A stretch of DNA of 64,000 nucleotides from Rhodospirillales bacterium (GTDB lineage: Bacteria > Pseudomonadota > Alphaproteobacteria > Rhodospirillales > Casp-alpha2), in assembly GCA_023145215.1 (NCBI GenBank), contig JAGLED010000001.1:186001-250000 (forward strand), given 5' to 3'. Made by a program: the position numbers and the translations under genes. Of this stretch, positions 44,227 to 52,735 are shown piece after piece. Position 1 is the stretch's first letter. Each line of letters opens with the position of its first letter. A model generated the notes under the pieces. The model searched no databases and was not told the origin of the DNA. It saw only the letters and a list, made by a program, of their open reading frames with translations.

Positions 44227-44823
44227 TCATGCAATCAGCGCATGAACCCTGCGTTGCAGTTCCGGCACCAAATCCGACTCGAACCAAGGGTTTTTTCGTG
44301 CCCAGCCTGTCGTTCTCCAGCTCGGATGGGGTGTCGGGATGACAGCCGGCCCGTATTCGCGCCATGCCCGCACGGTTTCGGTCATTGTTCGCTTCCGCGC
44401 ATCCCCCAAACAGAATGTCTGCGCGTGCATCCCAACCAACAAGGTCAACTCGACGCCCTTAAGATGGGCACGTAACAGGCCGTGCCACGTCGGCGCACAT
44501 TCCGGACGCGGCGGCAAATCGCCCCCTTTGGGGTCGCGCCCTGGATAACAGAACCCGGTCGGCATGATCGCGATCTTCGATGTGTCGTAAAAGACGTCCT
44601 TATCCAGCGCCAGCCAGTCCCTCAATCGGTCGCCTGAGGGATCGTTCCAGGGGATGCCGGTTTCGTGAACCTTGGTCCCGGGCGCTTGTCCGATGATCAA
44701 AACACGGGCCGTTGTGCTGATTCGCACCACTGGCCGCGGGCCGAGCGGAAGGTGTTCGCTGCAGATGTCGCAAGCGCGGACCCGGGCAAGTAACGCCTCC
44801 AAACTTTCCTGTACTTGTGTCAT
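44227..44823 (-). CDS. Uracil-DNA glycosylase family protein
   Basis: A 198-residue UDG-superfamily DNA repair protein. 'IIGQAPGTKVHETGIPWNDP' is the first active-site motif and 'PTPHPSWRTTGWA' the second. Cysteines in 'ACDICSEHL', 'GFCYPG' and 'PECAPTWHG' could ligate an iron-sulfur cluster as in family 4/5 enzymes. The exact family and substrate are not decided. It is divergent from the glucosaminidase gene. Confidence 0.85.
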   Translation of the reverse strand: MTQVQESLEALLARVRACDICSEHLPLGPRPVVRISTTARVLIIGQAPGTKVHETGIPWNDPSGDRLRDWLALDKDVFYDTSKIAIMPTGFCYPGRDPKGGDLPPRPECAPTWHGLLRAHLKGVELTLLVGMHAQTFCLGDARKRTMTETVRAWREYGPAVIPTPHPSWRTTGWARKNPWFESDLVPELQRRVHALIA

Positions 44824-44876
44824 GATGGTCACATACCACATATGTAATGGTGAGCACGCCCGCTATTTGAGGGAAA

Positions 44877-45737
44877 ATGAGCACGTCTGCGGACCAAAAT
44901 CCGATTAAACGCGTCATTGCGGTCGCCGCGATGTTGGCACTTTTGGCCGTCGTTGCGCTGCTGTACGCGTGCACGAGCGATCAGACCGCTGCGGTCGAAA
45001 GCCCCGAAGAAGTGGCGGCGCTGCCGCCGCTGGTGGTGGAAGAGATTCACCGCGACCTCGGATATCCGTTAGACAGCGTGGCGACGAACAAAGCCGTCCC
45101 CGCCTTGTTCATCGACTCATTGGACTTGAATCTCAACCGGATTCGCAACGTCGAAGACAAGAAGACCACCTTCTTCCGCATTATGTTACCTCATATCGCA
45201 CGTGAGAATGACCGCATCCGCGCCGAGCGCGCGAAAATACAGGACAATCCAGACGACGTCCCAGCGTCGTTGTACGAAAAGTACAACGTGGAGCCCGGCG
45301 ACGTGAAGGAACTGCTGCGACGCGTCGATGTGATTCCGGCCTCGCTCGTCCTCGCACAGGCGGCGCTGGAGAGCGGATGGGGCACGTCGCGGTTCGCCCG
45401 CAAGGGGAACAATTTTTTTGGGATGCGGACCTATAACGAAGACGTCAAGGGCCTTGACCCAAAAGAGGCCGAAGGCTTCAAGGTCATCAAGTTCAAGAAT
45501 ATCGGTGCCAGCGTCCGGGCCTACATGAAGAACCTCAACACCCATAACGCCTACAAGAATTTCCGCCAACACCGCGTGGAGCAACGCGCATCCGGCGGCA
45601 CGCCGAAGGGCCGCGGCCTGACGAACTATCTGACGGCCTATTCGGAAATCCCCGAGAAATACGGCGCCAGGCTTCGGGGCATGATGGACCGCAACAATCT
45701 CGATCGCTTCGACGGCGTCCGCGTCGCCGACAATTAA
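44877..45737 (+). CDS. Bax-like glucosaminidase (peptidoglycan hydrolase domain)
   Basis: A 286-residue envelope protein with one N-terminal membrane helix ending in 'LYACTS', possibly a lipoprotein. The glucosaminidase domain has 'IPASLVLAQAALESGWGTSRFARKGNNFFG' (in parts), with catalytic Glu in 'AALESGWGTSRF', then 'VRAYMKNLNTHNAYKNFR' and 'LTNYLTAYSE'. This matches the E. coli Bax family. Its end overlaps the sirtuin gene by four bases. Confidence 0.93.
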   Translation: MSTSADQNPIKRVIAVAAMLALLAVVALLYACTSDQTAAVESPEEVAALPPLVVEEIHRDLGYPLDSVATNKAVPALFIDSLDLNLNRIRNVEDKKTTFFRIMLPHIARENDRIRAERAKIQDNPDDVPASLYEKYNVEPGDVKELLRRVDVIPASLVLAQAALESGWGTSRFARKGNNFFGMRTYNEDVKGLDPKEAEGFKVIKFKNIGASVRAYMKNLNTHNAYKNFRQHRVEQRASGGTPKGRGLTNYLTAYSEIPEKYGARLRGMMDRNNLDRFDGVRVADN

Positions 45738-46459
45738 ACGGCGCTCAACAACTCATCGACATACGCCGGCACCACGTCCCCCGCCGGACCATAACGCGTC
45801 TCGGCAAACGATGTCGCGCCGACGGACGGCTCCAGGTTCAACTCGACCGAATGGCCGCGGCCGTAATGCCGAACGACCTCGACGAACCCCGCCGCCGGGT
45901 AAACGTTTCCCGATGTGCCGATGGACATGAACAATCCCGCCCGCGCCAAGGCCTGCTCGATCTCGTCCATCGACAGCGGCATTTCACCGAACCACACCAC
46001 GTGCGGGCGCAATCCCCCGTCCCGCCCGCACGACAGGCACTTCAGCGCGATGGAGAGATCGTGTCGGCATTCAGTAATGTCGCCGCATTCCTCACAGCGT
46101 GACTTCAACAACTCTCCATGCATGTGAATGAGATTGGCTGAACCGGCACGCTCATGGAGATCGTCGATGTTCTGGGTGACGATCAGCACCCCGCCGGGCC
46201 AGTCCCGTTCCAGCCGCGCAAGCGCAACGTGTGCCGGATTCGGCTGCACATTTGCGTTCAGCAATCCCTGTCTTCTCGCATTGTAGAATGCGTGCACGCG
46301 CGCCGGGTCGCGTACGAACGCCTCCGGTGTCGCGACATCCTCGATCCGCACCTTCGACCAGATCCCATCGGCATCTCGAAATGTCTCTAGACCGGATTCT
46401 TTGGATATGCCGGCGCCGGTCAAAACGACAATGGGGTTGGACGGATCGATCACTGGCAT
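45734..46459 (-). CDS. cobB: NAD-dependent protein deacylase (sirtuin)
   Basis: A 241-residue class III sirtuin that removes lysine acyl groups using NAD. 'VVLTGAGISKESGLETFRD' binds NAD, 'VTQNIDDLHERAG' and 'IHMHGEL' include the catalytic His, and Cys pairs in 'SRCEECGD' and 'KCLSCGRD' hold zinc. 'GTSGNVYPAAGFV' follows. ATG 46459 has GAGAGG eight bases upstream. Divergent from the LMW-PTP operon. Confidence 0.94.
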   Translation of the reverse strand: MPVIDPSNPIVVLTGAGISKESGLETFRDADGIWSKVRIEDVATPEAFVRDPARVHAFYNARRQGLLNANVQPNPAHVALARLERDWPGGVLIVTQNIDDLHERAGSANLIHMHGELLKSRCEECGDITECRHDLSIALKCLSCGRDGGLRPHVVWFGEMPLSMDEIEQALARAGLFMSIGTSGNVYPAAGFVEVVRHYGRGHSVELNLEPSVGATSFAETRYGPAGDVVPAYVDELLSAV

Positions 46460-46547
46460 TGTGGACACCTCTCAGTTAATACTTCCCCGAAGAACGGTCA
46501 TGATAATCGTGTCGATGCCGTTTCCAAGTAGCCGGAGTTCGATTTCG

Positions 46548-47033
46548 ATGGTGCGTGTGCTGTTCGTCTGCCTCGGCAACATATGCCGGTCCCCGACGGC
46601 CGAGGGTGTGTTCCGCGATCTGGTGCGCCGTGAGGGGCTAAGCGAACGCATTGAGACAGACTCATGCGGTACGGGCGGCTGGCACATCGGCAACCCGCCG
46701 GATAGCCGCGCCTGCGCCGAAGCCGAACGCCGCGGCATCGATCTTAGCGACCTTCGCGCACGCCAGATAAAAGAGAGCGACTTCGAGGCGTTCGACTATG
46801 TTCTCGGCATGGACGACCGCAACATCGCCAACCTCGAAGCGATGTGCCCGGCCTCCTACAAAGACAGAATCAAATTGTTTTTGAGTTACGCGTCCGACGT
46901 CGGGCGTCATGACGTGCCGGATCCGTACTACGGCGGCCCGGACGGCTTTCGAGATGTTTTCGACATGATCGACAAGGCGTCGCGGGGCCTTCTTGCCGAC
47001 ATCCGAACAAGGCATCCAGATGCCCTCGGCTGA
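46548..47033 (+). CDS. Low-molecular-weight protein-tyrosine phosphatase
   Basis: A 161-residue cytosolic phosphatase. The P-loop 'VCLGNICRSPTAEG' with the Cys nucleophile is near the N-terminus and the catalytic Asp is in 'VPDPYYGG'. It overlaps the fructosamine kinase gene by 14 bases. In bacteria such phosphatases next to fructosamine kinases have been proposed to act on ribulosamine 5-phosphates rather than phosphotyrosine. Confidence 0.95.
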   Translation: MVRVLFVCLGNICRSPTAEGVFRDLVRREGLSERIETDSCGTGGWHIGNPPDSRACAEAERRGIDLSDLRARQIKESDFEAFDYVLGMDDRNIANLEAMCPASYKDRIKLFLSYASDVGRHDVPDPYYGGPDGFRDVFDMIDKASRGLLADIRTRHPDALG

Positions 47034-47868
47034 CCTTGAAGCACGCATCGCTGCCGCACTCGGCAGCCCGGTCAACTCCCTTCATCCGATGGGCGGCGGA
47101 TGCGTTGCCGATGTCCGGCGCGGCCAACTGGGTGATGGACGAAATATCGTCGTCAAATGGGGTGGGCGTTCGCTGGCCCTGGAAAGCCGCATGCTGGAAC
47201 GGCTTCGCAAGGCCGGGATGCCGGTGCCGGAGGTCTATCACGCCGAGGACGATATGCTGGTGATGTCCTGGATCGAACACGGCGGCCCGATCGATCGGGA
47301 TGCGGAAGAAAACGCTGCGGATTTGATCGCGCATCTGCATAACCAGACTGCGGCGCGTTTCGGTTACGAAGAAGACACCGTGATCGGGGGCTTGCACCAA
47401 CCAAATCCCGAAACGACGAGCTGGCTGGATTTTTTCCGCGACCACCGCCTGCTATACATGGCGAACGAAGCATTGTTGGCCGGCCGCCTTTCCGGGGAGA
47501 CGTATGACCGGATCGAGACCCTGGCCGGCCGGCTGGATAACTGGATCGACGGCGATATCAAGCCGTCCCTAGTTCACGGCGATCTCTGGGGCGGGAACGT
47601 CCTGGCACTTCCGGGCCGCATCGTCGCGCTCGTCGATCCGGCCATTTACTATGCAGACGCAGAGATCGAGCTGGCATTTTCGACGCTGTTCAACACGTTC
47701 GGTGAACGGTTCTTTTCGCGATACGAGGAATACAGACCGCTCGCCCCCGGCTTCTTCAAGGAACGTTGCGAACTCTATAACCTCTACCCGTTGCTGGTGC
47801 ACGTCCGCCTGTTCGGCGGTAGCTATGCCAACACGGTTGCGGGCACGCTCTCGAGGTTCGGATGCTGA
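47020..47868 (+). CDS. Fructosamine/ribulosamine 3-kinase family protein
   Basis: A 282-residue kinase of the APH-like fold. 'GGGCVADVRRGQLGDGRNIV', the Brenner motif 'SLVHGDLWGGNVL' and 'ALVDPAIYYADAEIELAFST' match the Fructosamin_kin family. It phosphorylates sugar adducts on protein lysines so that they fall off. ATG 47020 lies inside the phosphatase gene. The end overlaps the HAD gene by seven bases, so translation of all three is coupled. Confidence 0.93.
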   Translation: MPSADLEARIAAALGSPVNSLHPMGGGCVADVRRGQLGDGRNIVVKWGGRSLALESRMLERLRKAGMPVPEVYHAEDDMLVMSWIEHGGPIDRDAEENAADLIAHLHNQTAARFGYEEDTVIGGLHQPNPETTSWLDFFRDHRLLYMANEALLAGRLSGETYDRIETLAGRLDNWIDGDIKPSLVHGDLWGGNVLALPGRIVALVDPAIYYADAEIELAFSTLFNTFGERFFSRYEEYRPLAPGFFKERCELYNLYPLLVHVRLFGGSYANTVAGTLSRFGC

Positions 47869-48506
47869 TCATCTTTGACTGCGACGGCGTGCTGGTCGAC
47901 AGCGAGATCATCGCCAACCGGGTGCTCGCGGCGCTGCTCAGCCGGCACGGGTATCCCATCACGGCAGGCGAATGCCGCGCCAAGTTCCTGGGCCGCACCA
48001 TTCCCGGCGTCATCAAGATGGTCGCGGACGAAGGTGTCGTACTTCCCGACGATTTCGAAACGTTGCTTCGCGATAAAGACGTGGAAGCCTTCGCGACCGA
48101 ACTCAAGCCGACGCCGGGCATGCGTGACGCATTGGAACAGCTCACGCATCTTCCGAAGTGTGTGGCCTCCTCTGGCAGCCCTGAGAAGATCCGGCGCAAC
48201 CTGGAGACCACCGGGCTGCTCCGTTTTCTGGACCCGCATCTGTTCTCCGCCCGGGACGTCAAGAATCCGAAGCCTGCGCCGGACCTTTTCCTGATGGCGG
48301 CGTCACGCATGGGCGAAGGAGCGGACCGGTGCACGGTCATCGAAGATACCCCGCTCGGGATCGAGGGCGCCAAACGTGCCGGCATGCGGGCGCTCGGCTA
48401 CATCGGTGGGTCGCACCGCGTCCCGGCCGACGAGAAAATACTGCGCGATGCCGGCGCCGACTTGGTCTTTGCCGATATGGCGCAGTTACCCCGGCTGCTT
48501 GGCTAG
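47862..48506 (+). CDS. HAD-superfamily hydrolase (phosphatase/phosphoglucomutase-like)
   Basis: A 214-residue phosphohydrolase. Motif I is 'IIFDCDGVLVDSEI' with two Asp, motif II 'VASSGSPEKI', and motifs III/IV 'KNPKPAPDLFLMA' and 'VIEDTPLGIEGAKRAG'. The insertion is the helical cap of the beta-phosphoglucomutase/sugar-phosphatase group. Last gene of the LMW-PTP/fructosamine kinase operon. Confidence 0.93.
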   Translation: MLIIFDCDGVLVDSEIIANRVLAALLSRHGYPITAGECRAKFLGRTIPGVIKMVADEGVVLPDDFETLLRDKDVEAFATELKPTPGMRDALEQLTHLPKCVASSGSPEKIRRNLETTGLLRFLDPHLFSARDVKNPKPAPDLFLMAASRMGEGADRCTVIEDTPLGIEGAKRAGMRALGYIGGSHRVPADEKILRDAGADLVFADMAQLPRLLG

Positions 48507-49042
48507 ATTTCCGCCAGTTCGTAATCGACCAACGGTTCGTACATCGCTCCTTCACGGGCGAGGTGCGAACGAAAAAGCGTGAACTTGTCGACGGTGAACG
48601 CCGGGATCGAAAGCGTGTCGTGGCTTTCGATCCACTGACCGACGTCCGTCGCGCGCGCCTGCTTCAGTCGCGCCAGGGTAATATGCGGCTTGTACTTCCG
48701 CGTCTCTCTTTCAAAGCCGGCCTTGACCGCGGCGCTCTCCACCCGGCCGTGAAGATATCCCAGCGTCGTATTGCCCTCGATCCCCGCCCAGATCGATTTG
48801 ATCTGCGAGCCGCGTTCGAAGTACCCGAAACCGTCGCACTTCAGGTCGAACGGCGGGATGTTGATTTCCGATAGTTCCTGATCAAGGTCCTGCGCCTGCG
48901 CCCGGTCGGTCTCGCCGCAGAAAAACAAGGTGATATGCATGCCCTCGGGCCTGACCCAGCGTGCACCGCGCACGCCGGACGACACCCGGACAAGCGCATC
49001 GCGGATAAAATCGGGCACGGGAATGGCGACAAAAAGTCTCAT
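48503..49042 (-). CDS. thpR: RNA 2',3'-cyclic phosphodiesterase (2H family)
   Basis: A 179-residue enzyme with two HxT motifs ('MHITLFFCGE' and 'PHITLARLKQ'), the hallmark of 2H phosphoesterases, plus 'WVRPEGMH' in the N-terminal half. It opens 2',3'-cyclic ends of RNA. It lies seven bases after the aldo/keto reductase start on the same strand, so it is probably the second gene of that transcript. Confidence 0.93.
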   Translation of the reverse strand: MRLFVAIPVPDFIRDALVRVSSGVRGARWVRPEGMHITLFFCGETDRAQAQDLDQELSEINIPPFDLKCDGFGYFERGSQIKSIWAGIEGNTTLGYLHGRVESAAVKAGFERETRKYKPHITLARLKQARATDVGQWIESHDTLSIPAFTVDKFTLFRSHLAREGAMYEPLVDYELAEI

Positions 49043-49048
49043 ATCTGA

Positions 49049-50089
49049 TCACGGCGCCGGGTTTGGGATATCGTTGTGAATCTCGTCGATGCCCGCAAGC
49101 ACCTCAGCGCTCAGCGTCAGATCCTCGGCGCTCAGATTGACGGCAAGCTGGTCTTCGGTCGTGGCACCGATAATATTCGATGTCAGGAATGGCCGCGTGT
49201 TGACGAACGCAATCGCCATCGCCGCCGGTTCCAGACCGTGGTCGCGGGCGAGCCGCACGTATCTCTCCGTCGCCTCGATCCCACGCGGTTTGAAGTTTCG
49301 CGTGAAGCCCGGAAACAATTTCAGCCGGCTGCCTTCGGGCAAGGCACCATCCAGATATTTGCCGGTCAATGCCCCGAATCCGAGAGGGGAGTAGGCGAAC
49401 AATCCAACATCCTCACGCAACGCAATTTCCGAGAGTCCGACCTCGAAGGTGCGGTTCAGCAGGCTATAGGGATTCTGAATGGCACAGATTCGCGCCGGCG
49501 TATTTCCCGCTGTTTCCAGGTGTTTGAGCACACCCCACGGCGTTTCGTTCGAGACACCGAAAGAGCGGATTTTCCCGGCATCGATCTGCGCCTGCATGGC
49601 GTCGACAACCTCCGAGATCGGCGTCCAGTCGGCGTCCGATGCGTCGCCCGTATACCCGAGCTTGCCGAAATAGTTGGCCGACCGTTCGGGCCAGTGGGTT
49701 TGATATAGGTCGATGTAGTCGGTACCGAGTCGTTTGAGGCTGTTGTCGACAGCGGCCGCCACCTGGTCCTTGGTGTACTTCAGACCCCCGCCCCTGATAT
49801 GCTCGAACCGCCCACCGGGGCCGGTAATCTTGGTGGCGATCACGACATTCTCGCGGTTCCCGCGCGCCTTAACCCAATTTCCTAGATAGCGCTCACTCAA
49901 CCCTTGGGTCTTTGGGTCCGCCGGAAACGCGTACATTTCGGCGCTGTCGAAAAAATTGACCCCGTGATCCGCGGACATATCCAGCAAACGGAACGCGTCC
50001 GCTTCTGAATTCTGACAGCCAAACGTCATGGTCCCCATGCAGATTCGGCTGACGCGAATGCCGGTTCTGCCGAGTTCGTTGAATTGCAT
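49049..50089 (-). CDS. Aldo/keto reductase, NADP(H)-dependent (Tas-like)
   Basis: A 346-residue TIM-barrel oxidoreductase. 'NFFDSAEMYAFPADP' has the catalytic Asp and Tyr, 'VIATKITGP' the Lys and 'YIDLYQTHWPERS' the His. 'YSPLGFGALTGKY' follows. The length and insert resemble E. coli Tas. Its substrate is unknown. Confidence 0.92.
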   Translation of the reverse strand: MQFNELGRTGIRVSRICMGTMTFGCQNSEADAFRLLDMSADHGVNFFDSAEMYAFPADPKTQGLSERYLGNWVKARGNRENVVIATKITGPGGRFEHIRGGGLKYTKDQVAAAVDNSLKRLGTDYIDLYQTHWPERSANYFGKLGYTGDASDADWTPISEVVDAMQAQIDAGKIRSFGVSNETPWGVLKHLETAGNTPARICAIQNPYSLLNRTFEVGLSEIALREDVGLFAYSPLGFGALTGKYLDGALPEGSRLKLFPGFTRNFKPRGIEATERYVRLARDHGLEPAAMAIAFVNTRPFLTSNIIGATTEDQLAVNLSAEDLTLSAEVLAGIDEIHNDIPNPAP

Positions 50090-50177
50090 GAGCTAACCTT
50101 TCGGGGAGATGCGAGAAGAAACGGCCCCTTCAATTTGGAGACCCTGACAAAGACCTGTCAAGAAATCCCGGCGAACC

Positions 50178-51296
50178 TCAACCGAACGTCAGCAGCACGC
50201 CCGTATAACCATAAAGCCGGTCGTTCGAGATTTCTCCACCGGCGTAAAATCCAATCACCGGCAGCCCTTCAAGACCTTCGGAAATCATCTCGGCTTCGGC
50301 CGATTCGCTGCCGAACATACCGGGGCCGCGTGCGACGCACGAGATATAGACGGCGCCCCGCGCATCGCCGGGCATGCGCTTCTTGACGTCGTCCAGCATA
50401 CGTTTCAGATCCTTCTGCGCGCTCATGGGATCGCGACGCACGAACATGATGCGATCGCCCGGGGCGATTTCGGTGGCGACCCCCAGCAATCCGTTCTGCG
50501 GATCGATGGCCATAAGGTTGCGCACCATGTAGTCGGCACCGTCGTTGGCACCGGATACGGGAAAAGCCACGTGGACGTACCCGGCGACACGCTGGAGGTC
50601 ATGTGCCAGCATTTCGCCGATATCTTCCTTGAACACGTCGAGCGCCGGCCGGCCATCTATTTCGGCGATGATATTTCCCTCGCCTGCGGTGATCTCGTGG
50701 CTCGGTCCGAGTGGGCTGCAGCCTTGGGTCAGCCCGACCGTGACCGGCACGTCCGGCGAGAACAGCACGCCCGAAACCCCGCCACCGCCCATGTCCGCGG
50801 CCAGTTGGTGCTGCGTCGAACGCGAGCAGGTCAGTCCGCCGACGAGATATGCGCCGGAACGCTTGGCCAACGTTTCTATCAGCTCGGCAAGAGCAGGGGT
50901 CGTGCCGTCGGCGTGAACTAGGCCACACACCGGATTGACCGTTTCCGCCCAACGCATCAACTCGTCCGGCCAGCGGTCGGGGATCGGGGTTCTGGCAATA
51001 AGCCGGTAGGCATCCGAGCCGACATCGATCACCATCGCGGTCGCTGCCGGACGATCGAATGCGGATTTCTCATTGGCGACAACCCCAAGACCGAGTGTCC
51101 CGACCCAGGTTTCGATCCCCGTTGCTGCCTTGAGGCCGTCGGCGATCACCGGGAAGTCGTCCGCGAATGCGTCCGTCAGATAGAGCACCCCGAGCCCGCC
51201 GCCGGGCTCCGACGCCGGGCACAGGCCCGCCGCAAGCTCACGAACCAACTCCGCCGGATCCAGTGCTTCCGAATAAGCGACCGGGAATGCGGTCAT
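50178..51296 (-). CDS. FIST N/C-domain sensory protein
   Basis: A 372-residue protein with the FIST_N domain ('LYLTDAFADDFPVIADGL', 'GTLGLGVVANEK') followed by FIST_C ('MFVRRDPMSAQKDLKRML', 'RGPGMFGSESAEAEMI', 'GFYAGGEISNDRLYGYTGVL'). FIST domains are small-ligand sensors, often amino-acid binding, and usually partner a kinase or chemoreceptor; none is adjacent. The ATG follows the TesA stop directly. Confidence 0.92.
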   Translation of the reverse strand: MTAFPVAYSEALDPAELVRELAAGLCPASEPGGGLGVLYLTDAFADDFPVIADGLKAATGIETWVGTLGLGVVANEKSAFDRPAATAMVIDVGSDAYRLIARTPIPDRWPDELMRWAETVNPVCGLVHADGTTPALAELIETLAKRSGAYLVGGLTCSRSTQHQLAADMGGGGVSGVLFSPDVPVTVGLTQGCSPLGPSHEITAGEGNIIAEIDGRPALDVFKEDIGEMLAHDLQRVAGYVHVAFPVSGANDGADYMVRNLMAIDPQNGLLGVATEIAPGDRIMFVRRDPMSAQKDLKRMLDDVKKRMPGDARGAVYISCVARGPGMFGSESAEAEMISEGLEGLPVIGFYAGGEISNDRLYGYTGVLLTFG

Positions 51297-51959
51297 TCAG
51301 CCCTGTCCTTTCGCTTGCCGTATACGGTCGATCAATGCCTCGACCTTGGGCATGACCCTTTCGACAATGACATCTACGCCTGCGGGCGTCGGGTGTATGC
51401 CGTCATCCTGATTGAGCGACGGCGTCCCGGCGACACCGTCAAGAAAGAAAGGATAGAATTCAACGTCAAATTCATTGGCGAGCCGCCGGTACATGGCATC
51501 GAACTCGCGTGCGTAATCCTCTCCCATATTCGGCGGGGCTTTCATGCCGGCAAGAAGTGTCGGAATTTTTTTGTCGGCGAGTAACGTCAGCATGGCCGCC
51601 AGATTCGCATATGCGTTTTCAGGGTCGAGGCCGCGAAGGGCATCGTTGGCGCCGAGTTCCAAGATTACGCCGTCGGGATTGTCTCCGATCGCCCACCCGA
51701 GCCGGGCACGCCCGCCTGCCGTGGTGTCGCCGGAAACACCGGCGTTTTCGACCCGGATGTCGTACCCGTGCTTACGCAGCGCCGCTTCCAGTTTTGCAGG
51801 AAAAGCGTCTGTCGCGGCCAGCCCGTAACCCGCCGAAAGACTATCGCCGACGACGACGAGAGTGAGATCTTCCGCAGCCCGGGGCGCCACGCCGGGTGCA
51901 CTTGTGAGACCAGCGCACAGCAGCACTGTTGCAATTGTTCGTCTGAGCCACATATCCAT
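51297..51959 (-). CDS. tesA: Periplasmic arylesterase/lysophospholipase (TesA-like SGNH hydrolase)
   Basis: About 220 residues: a signal peptide then 'VVGDSLSAGYGL' (GDS Ser), Gly in 'SGDTTAGGRARL', Asn in 'LELGANDALRGL' and the 'DGIHPTPAG' Asp-His pair, all four SGNH blocks. It hydrolyses thioesters, esters and lysophospholipids in the periplasm. ATG 51959 gives the best signal peptide; 51998 and 51989 are alternatives. It is divergent from ybbA/ybbP, the same layout as in E. coli. Confidence 0.93.
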   Translation of the reverse strand: MDMWLRRTIATVLLCAGLTSAPGVAPRAAEDLTLVVVGDSLSAGYGLAATDAFPAKLEAALRKHGYDIRVENAGVSGDTTAGGRARLGWAIGDNPDGVILELGANDALRGLDPENAYANLAAMLTLLADKKIPTLLAGMKAPPNMGEDYAREFDAMYRRLANEFDVEFYPFFLDGVAGTPSLNQDDGIHPTPAGVDVIVERVMPKVEALIDRIRQAKGQG

Positions 51960-52033
51960 GGGGTGCCTGCGTTTCGGATTGATGGCCATCCGTAACATAT
52001 AGGCACGATCACCGACAATTGAACGAATGCGAC

Positions 52034-52732
52034 ATGCCAGATCCGCTTATTTCTCTAAATCGCGCCGAACTGACACTGCCGAGTGACGCAGGTCCGGTTG
52101 AAATCCTGCGTGGCATCGATCTCGACGTGAACATCGGCGAGACGGTGGGCATTGTCGGGCCGTCAGGATCCGGGAAGACATCACTGCTGATGATCATTGC
52201 GGGGCTTGAGCGCGCCACGGCAGGCGAGGTCACGATGAATGGCGTCGGGTACGGCAATCTAAGCGAAGACGCACTGGCCAAAATGCGCGGCGAAAATATC
52301 GGGATCGTGTTTCAGGATTTTCACCTGATCCCGAACATGACCGCGCTGGAGAACGTCGCATTGCCACTCGAACTCGCGGATGTGCCCGACCCGTTCAAGC
52401 GTGCGGGAGAGGCCCTGGACGAAGTGGGGCTTTCGCACCGGCACACCCACTATCCGGGTCAGTTGTCGGGAGGCGAACAGCAGCGCGTCGCCCTCGCCCG
52501 CGCGCTCGGTCCGAAACCGACCCTGATCCTTGCCGACGAACCGACCGGGAACCTCGACGGGGACACCGGCGAGAAGATCATGGACTTGATGTTTTCCGTC
52601 CACGCACGGCATGGCACGACACTGATCCTCGTCACCCATGAGGACAGACTCGCAGCAAGGTGTGCCCGCCGTGTCGCCATGGCGGACGGCGGAATTGTCA
52701 ACGACGTTCAACAATCCCAAGCGGCGGACTGA
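52034..52732 (+). CDS. ybbA: ABC transporter ATP-binding protein (YbbA-like)
   Basis: A 232-residue ABC ATPase. Walker A 'GPSGSGKTSLL', Q-loop 'VFQDFHLIPNMTALENV', signature 'LSGGEQQRVALARAL', Walker B 'LILADEPTGNLD' and H-loop 'LVTHEDR' are all intact. It follows the LolD/MacB branch and pairs with the permease three bases downstream. The complex may extract or move lipids or proteins; the YbbAP role is not settled. Confidence 0.94.
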   Translation: MPDPLISLNRAELTLPSDAGPVEILRGIDLDVNIGETVGIVGPSGSGKTSLLMIIAGLERATAGEVTMNGVGYGNLSEDALAKMRGENIGIVFQDFHLIPNMTALENVALPLELADVPDPFKRAGEALDEVGLSHRHTHYPGQLSGGEQQRVALARALGPKPTLILADEPTGNLDGDTGEKIMDLMFSVHARHGTTLILVTHEDRLAARCARRVAMADGGIVNDVQQSQAAD

Positions 52733-52735
52733 CGC

